A stretch of 64,000 nucleotides of DNA. It comes from Pedobacter sp. D749 (GTDB lineage: Bacteria; Bacteroidota; Bacteroidia; Sphingobacteriales; Sphingobacteriaceae). The DNA is taken from assembly GCF_019317285.1 (NCBI RefSeq), contig NZ_CP079218.1:3224001-3288000 (forward strand). Reading direction: 5' to 3'. Below, in pieces: positions 45,801-53,887 of the stretch (within the stretch, counting starts at the first letter, position 1; the number at the start of each line of letters is the position of its first letter). The notes under the pieces are model-generated. The model was given only the letters and a program-made list of their open reading frames with translations, did not search any database and was not told the DNA's origin. Position numbers and translations under genes: made by a program.

Positions 45801-47120
45801 ACCATGATTTTCGAAGTATTTGCTGAGATTGCCAATGCGCAATCGCCAGAAGAAAAGGTACAAAAAATCATGAACATGCGGGTTTTCCAATGGATGAACG
45901 TGGTTAAACCTTTTCAGGAAACCGTAACTGGCGAATGGAAAGATGGGCAAAGGGTTTACCTTAATCTGGAGCGTTTTGCCAATGCAGAAGTGCAGCTGGC
46001 TTCACAATTAAATCCTGCTCCGGATAGAACTTTCGATATTGGAAAATTATTGAAAATAGATCGTACTTCCGAACAGATTTACGATGCCCACATGTTCCAC
46101 GGACCGGATTACCAAGGCATTAAAAAACTGATCGCCGTTGGCGAAAAAGGAATTACAGGCATTATTGAGGCATCGGGCGGCAAAGGTTCCTTGCTTGATA
46201 ATGCTGGCCAATTGTTTGGTTTATGGCTTCAACTCACTTTAGAAAAAGATAGGATTGCTTTCCCGGTTAAAATCCAGGAGATAGAATTTTTCGGCGATAT
46301 GGCCGACCAGAAAGGGCAATTCGAATGTACCTGCGTACTCACTGAAATTAATGATGAATTTGCTACTGCTGATATCCTAATGAAACGAGATGGCATTACC
46401 TGGCTCATTATTACAGGCTGGCAAAACCGCAGGCTCGAAATAGACGAACCACTTTGGAACGTTTCGATGTCGCCGCTCCACAACCGTTTATCAGAAGAAG
46501 TAGCACCTGGTGTTTTTCTTTTTGGCAATGCTTACTCTCGTGTGGTATCCTGGGATTTTATTCTTAAAAGATATTTCAACCAGACAGAGAAGAAACATCA
46601 TCAAAACCTTTTACCCAATAAAAGAAGAACCTGGATGATCAGTCGCGTAGCGGCAAAAGATGCCGTTCGGAATTTATTAAATACACAGAAAAATCAGGCC
46701 TGTTACCCCATCACTTTCGAAATTTATTCTGATGAGCACCGCAAACCTTATGTTAAAGGGGGTTTAACAGAAAACATCAATATTTCCATTGCCCACAAAG
46801 GAACTGATGCTGTTGGCATAGCCCGTTTTAACGAAGCCGTTGGTATTGATATCGAACATATTGAAGAACGCAGCGCTGGTTTCTTCGACCTTGTGTTTAA
46901 CGATCATGAAATGGCCCTGCTTGAAAGCCGCGACAAAATTGAATGGGCAACCCGCTTTTGGGTAGCTAAAGAAGCCTATGGAAAATACCTGGGCAAAGGC
47001 TTACAGGGCAATCCAAAAGCCTACACCGTTGAAGAAATTAACGGCGAAGAATTACGCATCAATAACATCAAAATCAAAACAATCAAACATAAAAACTATA
47101 TCATCGGATGGACACTATAA
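42885..47120 (+). CDS. Type I polyketide/PUFA-like synthase: KS-AT-DH with fused phosphopantetheinyl transferase
   Basis: 1411 residues. The KS domain (about 1-460) keeps its catalytic residues C207, H342 and H381, unlike the chain-length factor of PfaC. An AT-like domain follows (about 500-850; S605 in AGHSLGEW, GFHS later). A double-hotdog dehydratase (about 935-1210) has likely catalytic H951 (LIDHSLL) and D1105 (LLDNAG). The C-terminal ~170 residues are a Sfp-type phosphopantetheinyl transferase with VGIDIEHIEE (metal site, near 1318) and WVAKEAYGKYLGKGL (near 1356). A fused transferase is known from enediyne synthases. The domain can activate the ACPs of both synthases. The next gene overlaps its end by 13 bp. 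Confidence 0.9.
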   Translation: MKKSDVAIIGMSCIFPGAKDMQTFWENIINRVDSTQAVPADRIDPVHFDKTVSGVDRFYCNRGGFIPDHQFDPQRFGILPLAVEGTEPDHLITLDLVHQALEDAGVFEKKYSLDKTGIIIGKGNYVGPGATRAIEIVRTGEQISSVLKDLMPQLTEAEIEKVKHEFQLRKGRFSADTAMGLIPNLVASLVANRLNLGGLAFTLDAACASSLIAVDHGVQELNNGRCDMIIAGGVHLGQNAAFWSIFSQLGALSKQEKIKPFDQSADGLIIGEGCGFVVLKRLEDAIRDQDKIYSVIKGVGISSDGSGTSVMSPSVKGQLKAITEAWKNAELESKNIGYLEAHGTGTPLGDKTEIETLKQFFGQDADLPKAGIGSVKSNIGHAMPAAGIAGLIKSSLALYHGIIPPTLHCDEPVAQLAETRFSAVQKAADWNQSGLPKLAAVNAFGFGGINAHVVLSAYETSKKDEVLVMARPSHEALIESLEDGNYSNGDGNFRLVLFNPSPERIKKALKIVAKNSPWRNKQDIWYTNAPLLANEGKIAFVFPGLDGLAGGEIKSVADYFKINIDENEKQDGLLSEALNILNKSSVLDQALKQLGIKSDMNAGHSLGEWLAARSSELAEESSVMNLLNVLNPETFELKDSRFIAVGCGLDTLQPIIESIPDLYLSNDNCPQQVILCGSKMALDELVPILKTKQIFHQILPFQSGFHSPFVADKLGLILEGMQEMQFRKTTTPLWSATTLETYPEGFEAIRQLSAEHLIKPVRFRELTEKLYNEGARVFIQVGSGGLVGFIDDTLKGKEISTISANVPIRSGITQLQRVLAALFIEGKEIGLSYLGNVKSTPPQKNKGIKLDLGSPIIHNLQTLKGLTIKQTQPVQSKTFVEAKHPVLQAFNENVMEMINMQSEMINLFENAALQVDQPGNWAPAKPIKPVRQPFSQKLDVSLDNCPYLIDHSLLRQPKGWPTVEDMDPVIPMTMIFEVFAEIANAQSPEEKVQKIMNMRVFQWMNVVKPFQETVTGEWKDGQRVYLNLERFANAEVQLASQLNPAPDRTFDIGKLLKIDRTSEQIYDAHMFHGPDYQGIKKLIAVGEKGITGIIEASGGKGSLLDNAGQLFGLWLQLTLEKDRIAFPVKIQEIEFFGDMADQKGQFECTCVLTEINDEFATADILMKRDGITWLIITGWQNRRLEIDEPLWNVSMSPLHNRLSEEVAPGVFLFGNAYSRVVSWDFILKRYFNQTEKKHHQNLLPNKRRTWMISRVAAKDAVRNLLNTQKNQACYPITFEIYSDEHRKPYVKGGLTENINISIAHKGTDAVGIARFNEAVGIDIEHIEERSAGFFDLVFNDHEMALLESRDKIEWATRFWVAKEAYGKYLGKGLQGNPKAYTVEEINGEELRINNIKIKTIKHKNYIIGWTL

Positions 47121-47404
47121 CGACAAAATTAAGCAGCGAAGAAATCTTCAGCCTCATGAAACAATTCATCACAGAAGTAATCGGCGAGGAATTTGTTGAA
47201 GAAATGGATATTACCCCTGAAAGTTCTTTCACCAAGGATCTGGAAATGGATAGCATCGAAATTGTATCTTTTTCCGAAAAAATCAAAGCGCATTTTGGCG
47301 ATCAGATCGATTTTACAGGCTGGTTATCATCAATGGATCTTGATCAGTTGATCAACTTAAACTTAGGCATGATCATCTCTTACATTGAAGAATGCCAATC
47401 GTAA
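47108..47404 (+). CDS. Discrete acyl carrier protein
   Basis: 98 residues with the phosphopantetheine serine S49 in KDLEMDSIEIVSFSEKI. The acidic, helical character is typical of ACPs. It overlaps the preceding synthase by 13 bp and the following hydrolase by 13 bp, so the three are translationally linked. A third ACP, apart from the two within the synthase, may serve for loading, off-loading or a tailoring step. Its longer helix after the serine (GWLSSMDLDQLINLNLGMI) resembles single-use ACPs of secondary metabolism rather than AcpP. Confidence 0.93.
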   Translation: MDTITTKLSSEEIFSLMKQFITEVIGEEFVEEMDITPESSFTKDLEMDSIEIVSFSEKIKAHFGDQIDFTGWLSSMDLDQLINLNLGMIISYIEECQS

Positions 47405-48156
47405 CGGTAAACGGCAAATCGGTTCACATTCAGGAGCTCAATAAAGAAGCTACTGAAAGCATCGTTCTGGTTCACGGGATGTTTAGTAACCTGTCTGTCT
47501 ATTATTTCAGTATTGCACCCCTACTCGCCACAAAATATCACGTCGTGCTTTATGATCTGAAAAGCCATGGCATGAGCGAAAAGGCGTTAACAGGCTACGA
47601 TCTGGAGAGCATGACCAACGACCTACTTGCATTGATGGAAGAATTAAAGCTGCAAAAAGTGCATTTGGGTGGTTATAGTTTCGGTGGATTGATTGCTTTA
47701 AAAATGGCTATCCGCTTCCCCGAACGAATTAACAAACTGGCCGTGATTGAAGCACCAGATCCTAATGATGATAAAACAAGGGGAATAATTGATGAGTATA
47801 GTCGTGAGTTTTTAGAACATTACGTCGAAAACTTTACCGATACCACTAAAGCAAAAATGGGTAAAAGGCAAATGGAGCGTAACCACCGCATGTATGAGTA
47901 CCTCTTTTATCAAACTTCAATTAAAACCGACATGGAGCTGGAAAAAGATTTTTTTGACAGCCCTGCGATCGAAACGATAAAAAAGGCCACCCTGTTGCTT
48001 TATGGTACCGATTCTAATTGTCTTAATGCAGGCAAACAGTTAGATGGGGCGATTGAAAATGCGTCGTTAATTGCCGTTCCAGGTGACCATAATATTCCGA
48101 TCCAGCAACCATTGGTAATCGCTGAAGCATTGTTAAACTTCTTTCAGGAAACATAA
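47392..48156 (+). CDS. Alpha/beta hydrolase, probable chain-releasing thioesterase
   Basis: 254 residues with a full catalytic triad: S96 (GGYSFGG), D207 (LYGTDSN) and H233 (GDHNIPI). An oxyanion/HG motif is at VLVHGMFSN. There is no signal peptide, so it is cytoplasmic. Since the synthases lack a thioesterase domain, this enzyme is the natural candidate for product release or editing. That role is inferred from position. It lies between the ACP (13-bp overlap) and the first glycosyltransferase (11-bp gap). Confidence 0.85.
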   Translation: MPIVTVNGKSVHIQELNKEATESIVLVHGMFSNLSVYYFSIAPLLATKYHVVLYDLKSHGMSEKALTGYDLESMTNDLLALMEELKLQKVHLGGYSFGGLIALKMAIRFPERINKLAVIEAPDPNDDKTRGIIDEYSREFLEHYVENFTDTTKAKMGKRQMERNHRMYEYLFYQTSIKTDMELEKDFFDSPAIETIKKATLLLYGTDSNCLNAGKQLDGAIENASLIAVPGDHNIPIQQPLVIAEALLNFFQET

Positions 48157-48167
48157 ATTAAACACAT

Positions 48168-49367
48168 ATGGCAAAATTCGTATTCGTTGTTCCGCCCCTA
48201 ACCGGCCATATTAACCCTACACTGAGTATGGGTACAACCTTAATCGAAAGAGGTCACCGTGTAGGATGGATTACTTTAGATGAATCATTAGGGGATAAAC
48301 TTCCTGAAGGTGGTGAACTACTTGTGATCAGATACAATCAGAACGACCAACAGAAAAAAGATTCAGAAAAATACCTCGATATCATTACCAAAAAAATTGT
48401 TTATGGCATTGATAGCATCAAATTTTTGTATGAAGAAGTATTGATTCCGCTCAACAGGCATAGTTATGAAGGTATTGCCGGTTTACTTGATCAGTTTAAG
48501 CCAGATCTGGTGATTACTGATCATCAGATGTTTGCAGGAGCTATTGCAGCAACGAATAAAAACTATCCTTATGTAACCTCAGTTACTGCACCTGCAGCGA
48601 TAAAAGTAATGGATGAATTGCCAAAAGTACACGAATGGGAAGTGAATCAGATTGTAGAACTGCAAAAAGAATTCGGCATTAGTACAACCGGCTCTATTGC
48701 CTGTTCTGATCTTGCCACCTTGGTATTTACTTCGAGGGATTTTTTCGGGGAGATGGATTTGCCAGAACATTTTAAGTTTGTAGGCCCCGTTTTTAACCGC
48801 CGTAAAAATAAAATTCCTTTTACATGGGAAGCATTTCATACCAGCAAACCAAAAATACTGGTCAGCATTGGCACCACCTTCGACCATGAGCATAAGAAAA
48901 ACTTCTTCGCCAAAGTAATCGATGCTTTTGCTGATGAAGACCTGCAGGTGGTTGTGGTTTCAGATCCTGCTCTATTTGAGGAATGGCCGGCTAATTTTAC
49001 GGTACAGCGCCAGGTGCCACAATTGGAACTTTTGCCACACCTCGATGCCGTGGTTTGCCATGGAGGGCACAATACTGTTTGTGAAACCTTGATGAATGGC
49101 CTCCCTATGGTAGTTATTCCTATAGCCTACGATCAGAGCCATGTAGCCGGACGTGTTTTTAGGGTTGGTGCAGGAGAACGTTTAAATTTTAACCGCTTTA
49201 AAGCCAATCACCTTAAAGAAGCTGTAAACAAAGTGCTGCAGAACGACAGTTACAAAATAGCTGCAGAACAAATTAAACGGTCCTTTATTCAAGCTGGCGG
49301 AACAGAAAGCGCCGCCGATTTACTGGAGGCATTAAGCAACAAAACCTCAAACGTATTCATCAGTTAA
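48168..49367 (+). CDS. GT1 (macrolide/carotenoid-type) glycosyltransferase, copy 1
   Basis: 399 residues with the GT-B fold of family GT1. The N-terminus FVFVVPPLTGHINPTLSMG carries the catalytic histidine (H14). The C-terminal donor-site motif is CHGGHNTVCETLMNGLPMVVIPIAYDQ. Such enzymes transfer a sugar from a nucleotide donor to a small or lipid aglycone. It is close in sequence and length to the next gene, from which it is separated by 11 bp, so the pair is a duplication. The acceptor is likely the polyketide or lipid made by the cluster. Confidence 0.93.
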   Translation: MAKFVFVVPPLTGHINPTLSMGTTLIERGHRVGWITLDESLGDKLPEGGELLVIRYNQNDQQKKDSEKYLDIITKKIVYGIDSIKFLYEEVLIPLNRHSYEGIAGLLDQFKPDLVITDHQMFAGAIAATNKNYPYVTSVTAPAAIKVMDELPKVHEWEVNQIVELQKEFGISTTGSIACSDLATLVFTSRDFFGEMDLPEHFKFVGPVFNRRKNKIPFTWEAFHTSKPKILVSIGTTFDHEHKKNFFAKVIDAFADEDLQVVVVSDPALFEEWPANFTVQRQVPQLELLPHLDAVVCHGGHNTVCETLMNGLPMVVIPIAYDQSHVAGRVFRVGAGERLNFNRFKANHLKEAVNKVLQNDSYKIAAEQIKRSFIQAGGTESAADLLEALSNKTSNVFIS

Positions 49368-49378
49368 ATTATAACCTT

Positions 49379-50593
49379 ATGTCAAAATTCCTTTTCGTTG
49401 TCCCGCCCTTTTTCGGCCATATTAGCCCAACATTAAGCATTGGTGCAAGTTTATTGGCCAGAGGCCATGAGGTAAAATGGCTGGGTATTACCCCGCTTGC
49501 ACAGGTGCATTTACCTGAAGGTGGTGAGTTTATTTACCCGGAAGAAGATTTAGCAGAATATGCTGATGAGATACAACGCATTCTAAAACGTCAGGATGAT
49601 GGCCCTGCCTGTTCTGGTCCCGAGGTGATGAAACTTGCGCTCGAAGAAACTTATGTTCCTTTTGCTAAAATGATGATGAAAGGGCTGAATAACTTTGTTG
49701 ATGCCTGGAAACCCGATGTAATGATTAATGACTGCATTACTTTCGCTGGTGCACTAAGCGCACACTTAAAAGACATCCCATTGGTTACCACTACACCAGT
49801 TCCGCCAGATGTAATGGGCGATACGGCTAACAGTGCGCCTAAAATATTTGAATGGCAACAGAATCTGATTAAAGGTTTACAAAGGGAAGTTGGTATTTAC
49901 AGCGACGATATCCATATTCATTCGCATAAATTGAATATGGTTTTCACATCACAGGCTTTTGCAGGTTTCGAAGAAAAGCCAGCACACATGCATTTTGTTG
50001 GTCCGGTAAAAGGCCGGCCAAATCTGGCCCCTTTTGATTGGGAACGTCTGAGTAAGGCAACCACACCTAAGGTTTTTGTTTCCTTGGGTACGCTATTGGT
50101 TGATATCCGCAAGGAATTTTTCCAAAAACTGATTAATGCCTTCGAAAATCAACCCGTAACTATTGTGGCAGCAACCAATCCCGACATCTTCGAAAAATGG
50201 CCTGATAACTTTATCGTAAACGGTTTTGTGCCACAATCAGAACTGATGCCACACATGGATGCCGTAATTTGTCACGGTGGTTTCAATACTGTAAATGATA
50301 CTTTCACCAACGGTTTACCGATGTTGATCACACCAATTGCCTATGATCATTTTCATACTGCCAAACTAATTGAACAGGCAGGTTGTGGGATTAGCATCCG
50401 CTATAAGCGACTACGCATCAGCGATTTAAGAGACACCGTTTTCGAACTTTTAGAAAACCCTAAATACCGTCAGGCCGCACAAAAAATAAAAGGAACATTT
50501 ATCGAGGCCGGTGGTAACGATAAAGCTGTGCAATTGTTGGAAGATTTTGCTGAAGTTCATAGAGTTGTCGACTTTGATAGCCCCCTCGCCTAG
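49379..50593 (+). CDS. GT1 (macrolide/carotenoid-type) glycosyltransferase, copy 2
   Basis: 404 residues, paralogous to the previous gene: FLFVVPPFFGHISPTLSIG with H14, and donor motif CHGGFNTVNDTFTNGLPMLITPIAYDH. In the donor motif the usual glutamate is aspartate (NDT versus CET in copy 1), so donor preference may differ. The last residues (RVVDFDSPLA) are encoded by a half copy of the 45-bp palindromic element that follows at 50601, so the tail may be recently altered. A second sugar addition is the simplest role. Confidence 0.92.
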   Translation: MSKFLFVVPPFFGHISPTLSIGASLLARGHEVKWLGITPLAQVHLPEGGEFIYPEEDLAEYADEIQRILKRQDDGPACSGPEVMKLALEETYVPFAKMMMKGLNNFVDAWKPDVMINDCITFAGALSAHLKDIPLVTTTPVPPDVMGDTANSAPKIFEWQQNLIKGLQREVGIYSDDIHIHSHKLNMVFTSQAFAGFEEKPAHMHFVGPVKGRPNLAPFDWERLSKATTPKVFVSLGTLLVDIRKEFFQKLINAFENQPVTIVAATNPDIFEKWPDNFIVNGFVPQSELMPHMDAVICHGGFNTVNDTFTNGLPMLITPIAYDHFHTAKLIEQAGCGISIRYKRLRISDLRDTVFELLENPKYRQAAQKIKGTFIEAGGNDKAVQLLEDFAEVHRVVDFDSPLA

Positions 50594-50600
50594 AAGTTAT

Positions 50601-50645
50601 GAGTTGTCAACTTTCATAATACGATCGCGCGAAAGTTGACAACTC
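50601..50645. repeat. 45-bp palindromic element with 15-bp arms gagttgtcaactttc, copy 1
   Basis: Arms 50601-50615 and 50631-50645 are perfect inverted repeats around a 15-bp centre. The same arms and the same total length recur at 62409-62453 with a different centre. A further half arm (gagttgtcgactttg, 13 of 15 bases equal) lies at 50562-50576 inside the preceding gene. Confidence 0.85.
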
Positions 50646-50666
50646 TGGGAGTAAATCGCAATTGTA

Positions 50667-50752
50667 CGTCATTTCTACTGAAGCGCAGCGGAACGGAGAG
50701 ATCTATCCAGACAAATCTCTCGGCTGCATTGCACTTCGCTCGAGATGATGAC
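50667..50752. repeat. Palindromic repeat (cgtcat...atgatgac family)
   Basis: Left part cgtcatttctactgaagcg...ggagagatct and right part aaatctctcggctgcattgcacttcgctcgagatgatgac are imperfectly complementary. It lies in the only sizeable gap (183 bp) of the polyketide cluster. Confidence 0.75.
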
Positions 50753-50776
50753 TTTCTATCTGAATAATACTAAAAA

Positions 50777-52054
50777 ATGAAAAGAAAACTGCTATTCGGC
50801 GAAAGGATGTTATACGGAGATGGGAAAAGTCCGTTTAATCTCGTGCTACCTTTTAAAATCAAGGGCGAAATACAGGAAGATGACCTAAGGTTTGCCTTAT
50901 TTAAAATTCAAAAAAAACACCCTTGGTTAACTGCATCAATACATTTCGATGAAGATAAAAGGCCTTGGTTCGTAACCAATCTTACTGAAACTTTTAGAAT
51001 CCCCATCCGCATTGTAAACAGGTTAAGTGATGAGCATTGGAAAGAAGAATCTACATACGAGTGGGAAACCGTTTTTGACGCTTCCATTGCACCACTTTGC
51101 CGCATCACATGGATTAAAGGCAAATCCGTTTCTGAATTTTTGATGGTATATCACCATTGCCTTTGCGATGGTACTTCTGTACTTTCTATTTTAACAGAAT
51201 TGCTTCAGCTTTTGGATGATCCGGAGACCAACATTGGGAAAGAGATTCCGATTATGGGAGTGGAGGATGTAATCCCTAAAAAGATATTAAAAAGTTACCG
51301 GAATAGAACTAAAAACGGATTGATTGGTAAAATTGCTACGCTTGCACTTTGGGTGATCCCCATCAAAAAGGTAGCGGTAGAACGTAAAAAGGATTTTATG
51401 CTCCACTGGAAATTCGATCAGGAATTCACCAAACAGATTATCCGGTTTTGCAAAGCCAATCAGTTTACGGTAAATACACTCCTAAGTGCTGCGGTTTTAA
51501 CCGCATTTAGAGCAGTAAGAAAAGAAAAAGCATTTAACAAAATATCATTACCGGTAGACATCAGGAACTTTAACCCGATTATTAAAAAAGACCACATTTT
51601 TGCCTTTGGATTAATGATTGTACTTTCACTATTGCCTGAAAAAGACTTTTTAGGCAACGTTAAAGCATTACAAAAGGACGTAAATGAGAAATCGGCCAAA
51701 CTGAATCCTTACAGTTTGATGATGATGATGGAAGCGTGCCATCCAGCGCTTAAAAATTTCACCAATTTCTTAAAATATGGCAAATCGAGCAACGATTGTA
51801 TGTTTTCTAACCTTGGTAAAATCGACATCCCGTACCAATATCAAAACTTTGAAGTAGAAACCATTTTCAGTCCTTCGGTAATGGGGCCATTGGGCAATAC
51901 CACCACCCTAATTACCTCCACTTACCGCAACCAAATGGACTTTACCTTTATGGCCAGTGAAGGTTATGTTGCATTTGTAGAAGCAGAGGCTATCAAAGAA
52001 AAAGTAATCGCTATCCTTAAAGAACAAATTGAGATTTTAACCGCTAACGCATGA
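50777..52054 (+). CDS. Condensation-domain-like O-acyltransferase, copy 1
   Basis: 425 residues related to condensation, PapA and wax-synthase-like acyltransferases. The signature is HHCLCDG (H126-H127-x3-D131-G132), where the second histidine is the general base. The fold is likely two chloramphenicol-acetyltransferase-like halves. No carrier or adenylation domain is attached. These enzymes esterify hydroxyls or amines with an acyl chain from ACP or CoA. In this cluster, acylation of a glycosylated product is a natural inference. The stop overlaps the next start by 4 bp (ATGA). Confidence 0.82.
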   Translation: MKRKLLFGERMLYGDGKSPFNLVLPFKIKGEIQEDDLRFALFKIQKKHPWLTASIHFDEDKRPWFVTNLTETFRIPIRIVNRLSDEHWKEESTYEWETVFDASIAPLCRITWIKGKSVSEFLMVYHHCLCDGTSVLSILTELLQLLDDPETNIGKEIPIMGVEDVIPKKILKSYRNRTKNGLIGKIATLALWVIPIKKVAVERKKDFMLHWKFDQEFTKQIIRFCKANQFTVNTLLSAAVLTAFRAVRKEKAFNKISLPVDIRNFNPIIKKDHIFAFGLMIVLSLLPEKDFLGNVKALQKDVNEKSAKLNPYSLMMMMEACHPALKNFTNFLKYGKSSNDCMFSNLGKIDIPYQYQNFEVETIFSPSVMGPLGNTTTLITSTYRNQMDFTFMASEGYVAFVEAEAIKEKVIAILKEQIEILTANA

Positions 52055-53319
52055 AAAGAAGATTAATTTTAGGAGAAAGAATAATGCATGTAGATACCAA
52101 AACACCATTAAATTGTGTTTTTGGCGCTAAAATATCAGGTAAAATCAGTGAAGAAAACCTACATAAGGCATTGCACAAAATTCAGCTAAAACATCCCTTA
52201 TTGCAGATGAATATTGACGCCACAGGCAAAGTACCTTACTTTGTATTAAACGAAAATATCAGCAAAATACCGATTAGGATTGCCAGTCGCCCAACAGACC
52301 AGAGCTGGCTGGCTCAATCCAAAATAGAGTGGTACAAACTTTTTGATGCCCATAACGAACCATTGGCAAGAGTAGTGTGGCTAAAAGGCGAAACAGAATC
52401 TGAGCTTTTACTTGTTCTTCCACATTGCATTTGTGACGGAACTACTATTTTAAATTTAATGCGGGAGCTCATGACTTTATTAGATAATCCTGAACAAGAT
52501 CTGGCTCCATATCCTTCATTTCGTTCCGTTTATGACCTCCTTCCAGTAGATTTTAAGATCACTAGAGCAGCCCATTTTAAAGGAAAAGTCTTCGCAGCGC
52601 TTGGTCGTTTATTCTTCTTTTTTAAAGCTACTTCCAATAATAATGTAGACCAGAGCAATTACGTTGTTCATTGGAAAATCAGCACCGATGATACCAAACA
52701 ACTATTGGTTAAGTGTAAAGCAGAAAATACTACTGTTCATGCCGCCATCTGTGTAGCCTTTATGGAGGCCTTTAAAAGTGTACGGGGTACCAAAGCACAT
52801 GGCAAGGTCATTTGTCCTGTTGATATCAGGCGCTTTGTAGAGGCGATTAAACAAGATACCATGTTTGCTTTCGCACCCATTGCAGAGTTAAAGCTAGAAC
52901 AAAGTGAAAATGATTTCTGGATAAAAACCCGAAAATTAAAAAACGATTTGGAAACAAAGGTAGCTGAAATGAAAGTTTACGATCTGTTAAACATGAGTGA
53001 GTATTTCCATTCGTCCGTAAATAAAATGATCGGATTTTTAAAAACAACCAAGGGTACACACGATGTTACACTCAGTAATATGGGCCTTTTAAACATCCCT
53101 AAAGATTATAAAAGTTTTATATTAAAAACCATTTACAGTCCTACGGTTGCTTTCCCATGGAAAAATGCAAATACATTAGTTTGTAGCACTTTTAATGGGC
53201 AATTGGATTTCTCATTCATGTCAAACGAATCGTTTCTTCGTGAATTTGAAGCCTGGCAGATCAAAGACAGGGCAATGGAACTGATTAAAGAAAATTTAAA
53301 GGAGCTGGTCAATGTCTGA
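52051..53319 (+). CDS. Condensation-domain-like O-acyltransferase, copy 2
   Basis: 422 residues, clearly paralogous to the preceding protein; compare the starts MKRRLILGERIMHVDTKTPLN and MKRKLLFGERMLYGDGKSPFN. The active-site motif is PHCICDG (H125-x3-D129-G130); the first histidine of the usual HH pair is proline here, which does not remove the catalytic one. A second acylation site or a different acyl donor is the likely reason for two copies. It overlaps its neighbours by 4 and 8 bp, showing a translationally coupled operon. Confidence 0.82.
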   Translation: MKRRLILGERIMHVDTKTPLNCVFGAKISGKISEENLHKALHKIQLKHPLLQMNIDATGKVPYFVLNENISKIPIRIASRPTDQSWLAQSKIEWYKLFDAHNEPLARVVWLKGETESELLLVLPHCICDGTTILNLMRELMTLLDNPEQDLAPYPSFRSVYDLLPVDFKITRAAHFKGKVFAALGRLFFFFKATSNNNVDQSNYVVHWKISTDDTKQLLVKCKAENTTVHAAICVAFMEAFKSVRGTKAHGKVICPVDIRRFVEAIKQDTMFAFAPIAELKLEQSENDFWIKTRKLKNDLETKVAEMKVYDLLNMSEYFHSSVNKMIGFLKTTKGTHDVTLSNMGLLNIPKDYKSFILKTIYSPTVAFPWKNANTLVCSTFNGQLDFSFMSNESFLREFEAWQIKDRAMELIKENLKELVNV

Positions 53320-53887
53320 TTACCTGGAGCATAATGAGCAGACAAAAGTATCGAATTGGAAGAAGTTTGTACGAAAAAACCTGCTGTTACACCTCATCCC
53401 TAACACCGTATTAAATACTATTGTGCCTTACTTTGCTTTTAAAGCACAAAATTCGGTTCATTTATTTAGTGGTGAGCAAAATCTAGCCAGGTTTTTATTG
53501 CCCATGTCTCTACTACTCCCATTTATGATTACGCTCGACATTTTAAAGAAAATAAAACTGCTTCAAAACTCAGGTGCAATTAATTATAAGGTAGACGAGA
53601 AAATTTCGGGTTATCCTTTTATCTTGAAAAAAGCAGGCCTTAATGGTTTGTATAGCATCGCCGTTGTATTTACCATAATGCTTGTACTGCACTTCTCTTT
53701 CCCTAAAAATCACGATTTCGGAATCACACCATCTGCTGTAGGTGCGGGATTATTGGCGGGATTATATTCTATTACCTTTTTTTATCTCGCAATCAGGCGG
53801 TTTAAAAATGATGCGGTAACATATTATCCTTTCGAAAACACTTGTCATTCTGAACGCAGTGAAGAATCTTATCGTCATCTCGACTGA
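53312..53887 (+). CDS. Small membrane protein of the polyketide cluster, with repeat-derived C-terminus
   Basis: 191 residues with about four hydrophobic segments (LLHLIPNTVLNTIVPYFAF; FLLPMSLLLPFMITLDIL; YSIAVVFTIMLVLHFSF; AVGAGLLAGLYSITFFYLAI). I do not recognise the family. It overlaps the acyltransferase by 8 bp and is preceded by a strong Shine-Dalgarno-like aaaggag, rare in this group. A transport, flippase or scaffold role is possible but unproven. The last ~14 residues (CHSERSEESYRHLD) are translated from a dispersed palindromic repeat that also supplies the stop codon, so the original C-terminus has been replaced or lost. Confidence 0.75.
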   Translation: MSDYLEHNEQTKVSNWKKFVRKNLLLHLIPNTVLNTIVPYFAFKAQNSVHLFSGEQNLARFLLPMSLLLPFMITLDILKKIKLLQNSGAINYKVDEKISGYPFILKKAGLNGLYSIAVVFTIMLVLHFSFPKNHDFGITPSAVGAGLLAGLYSITFFYLAIRRFKNDAVTYYPFENTCHSERSEESYRHLD

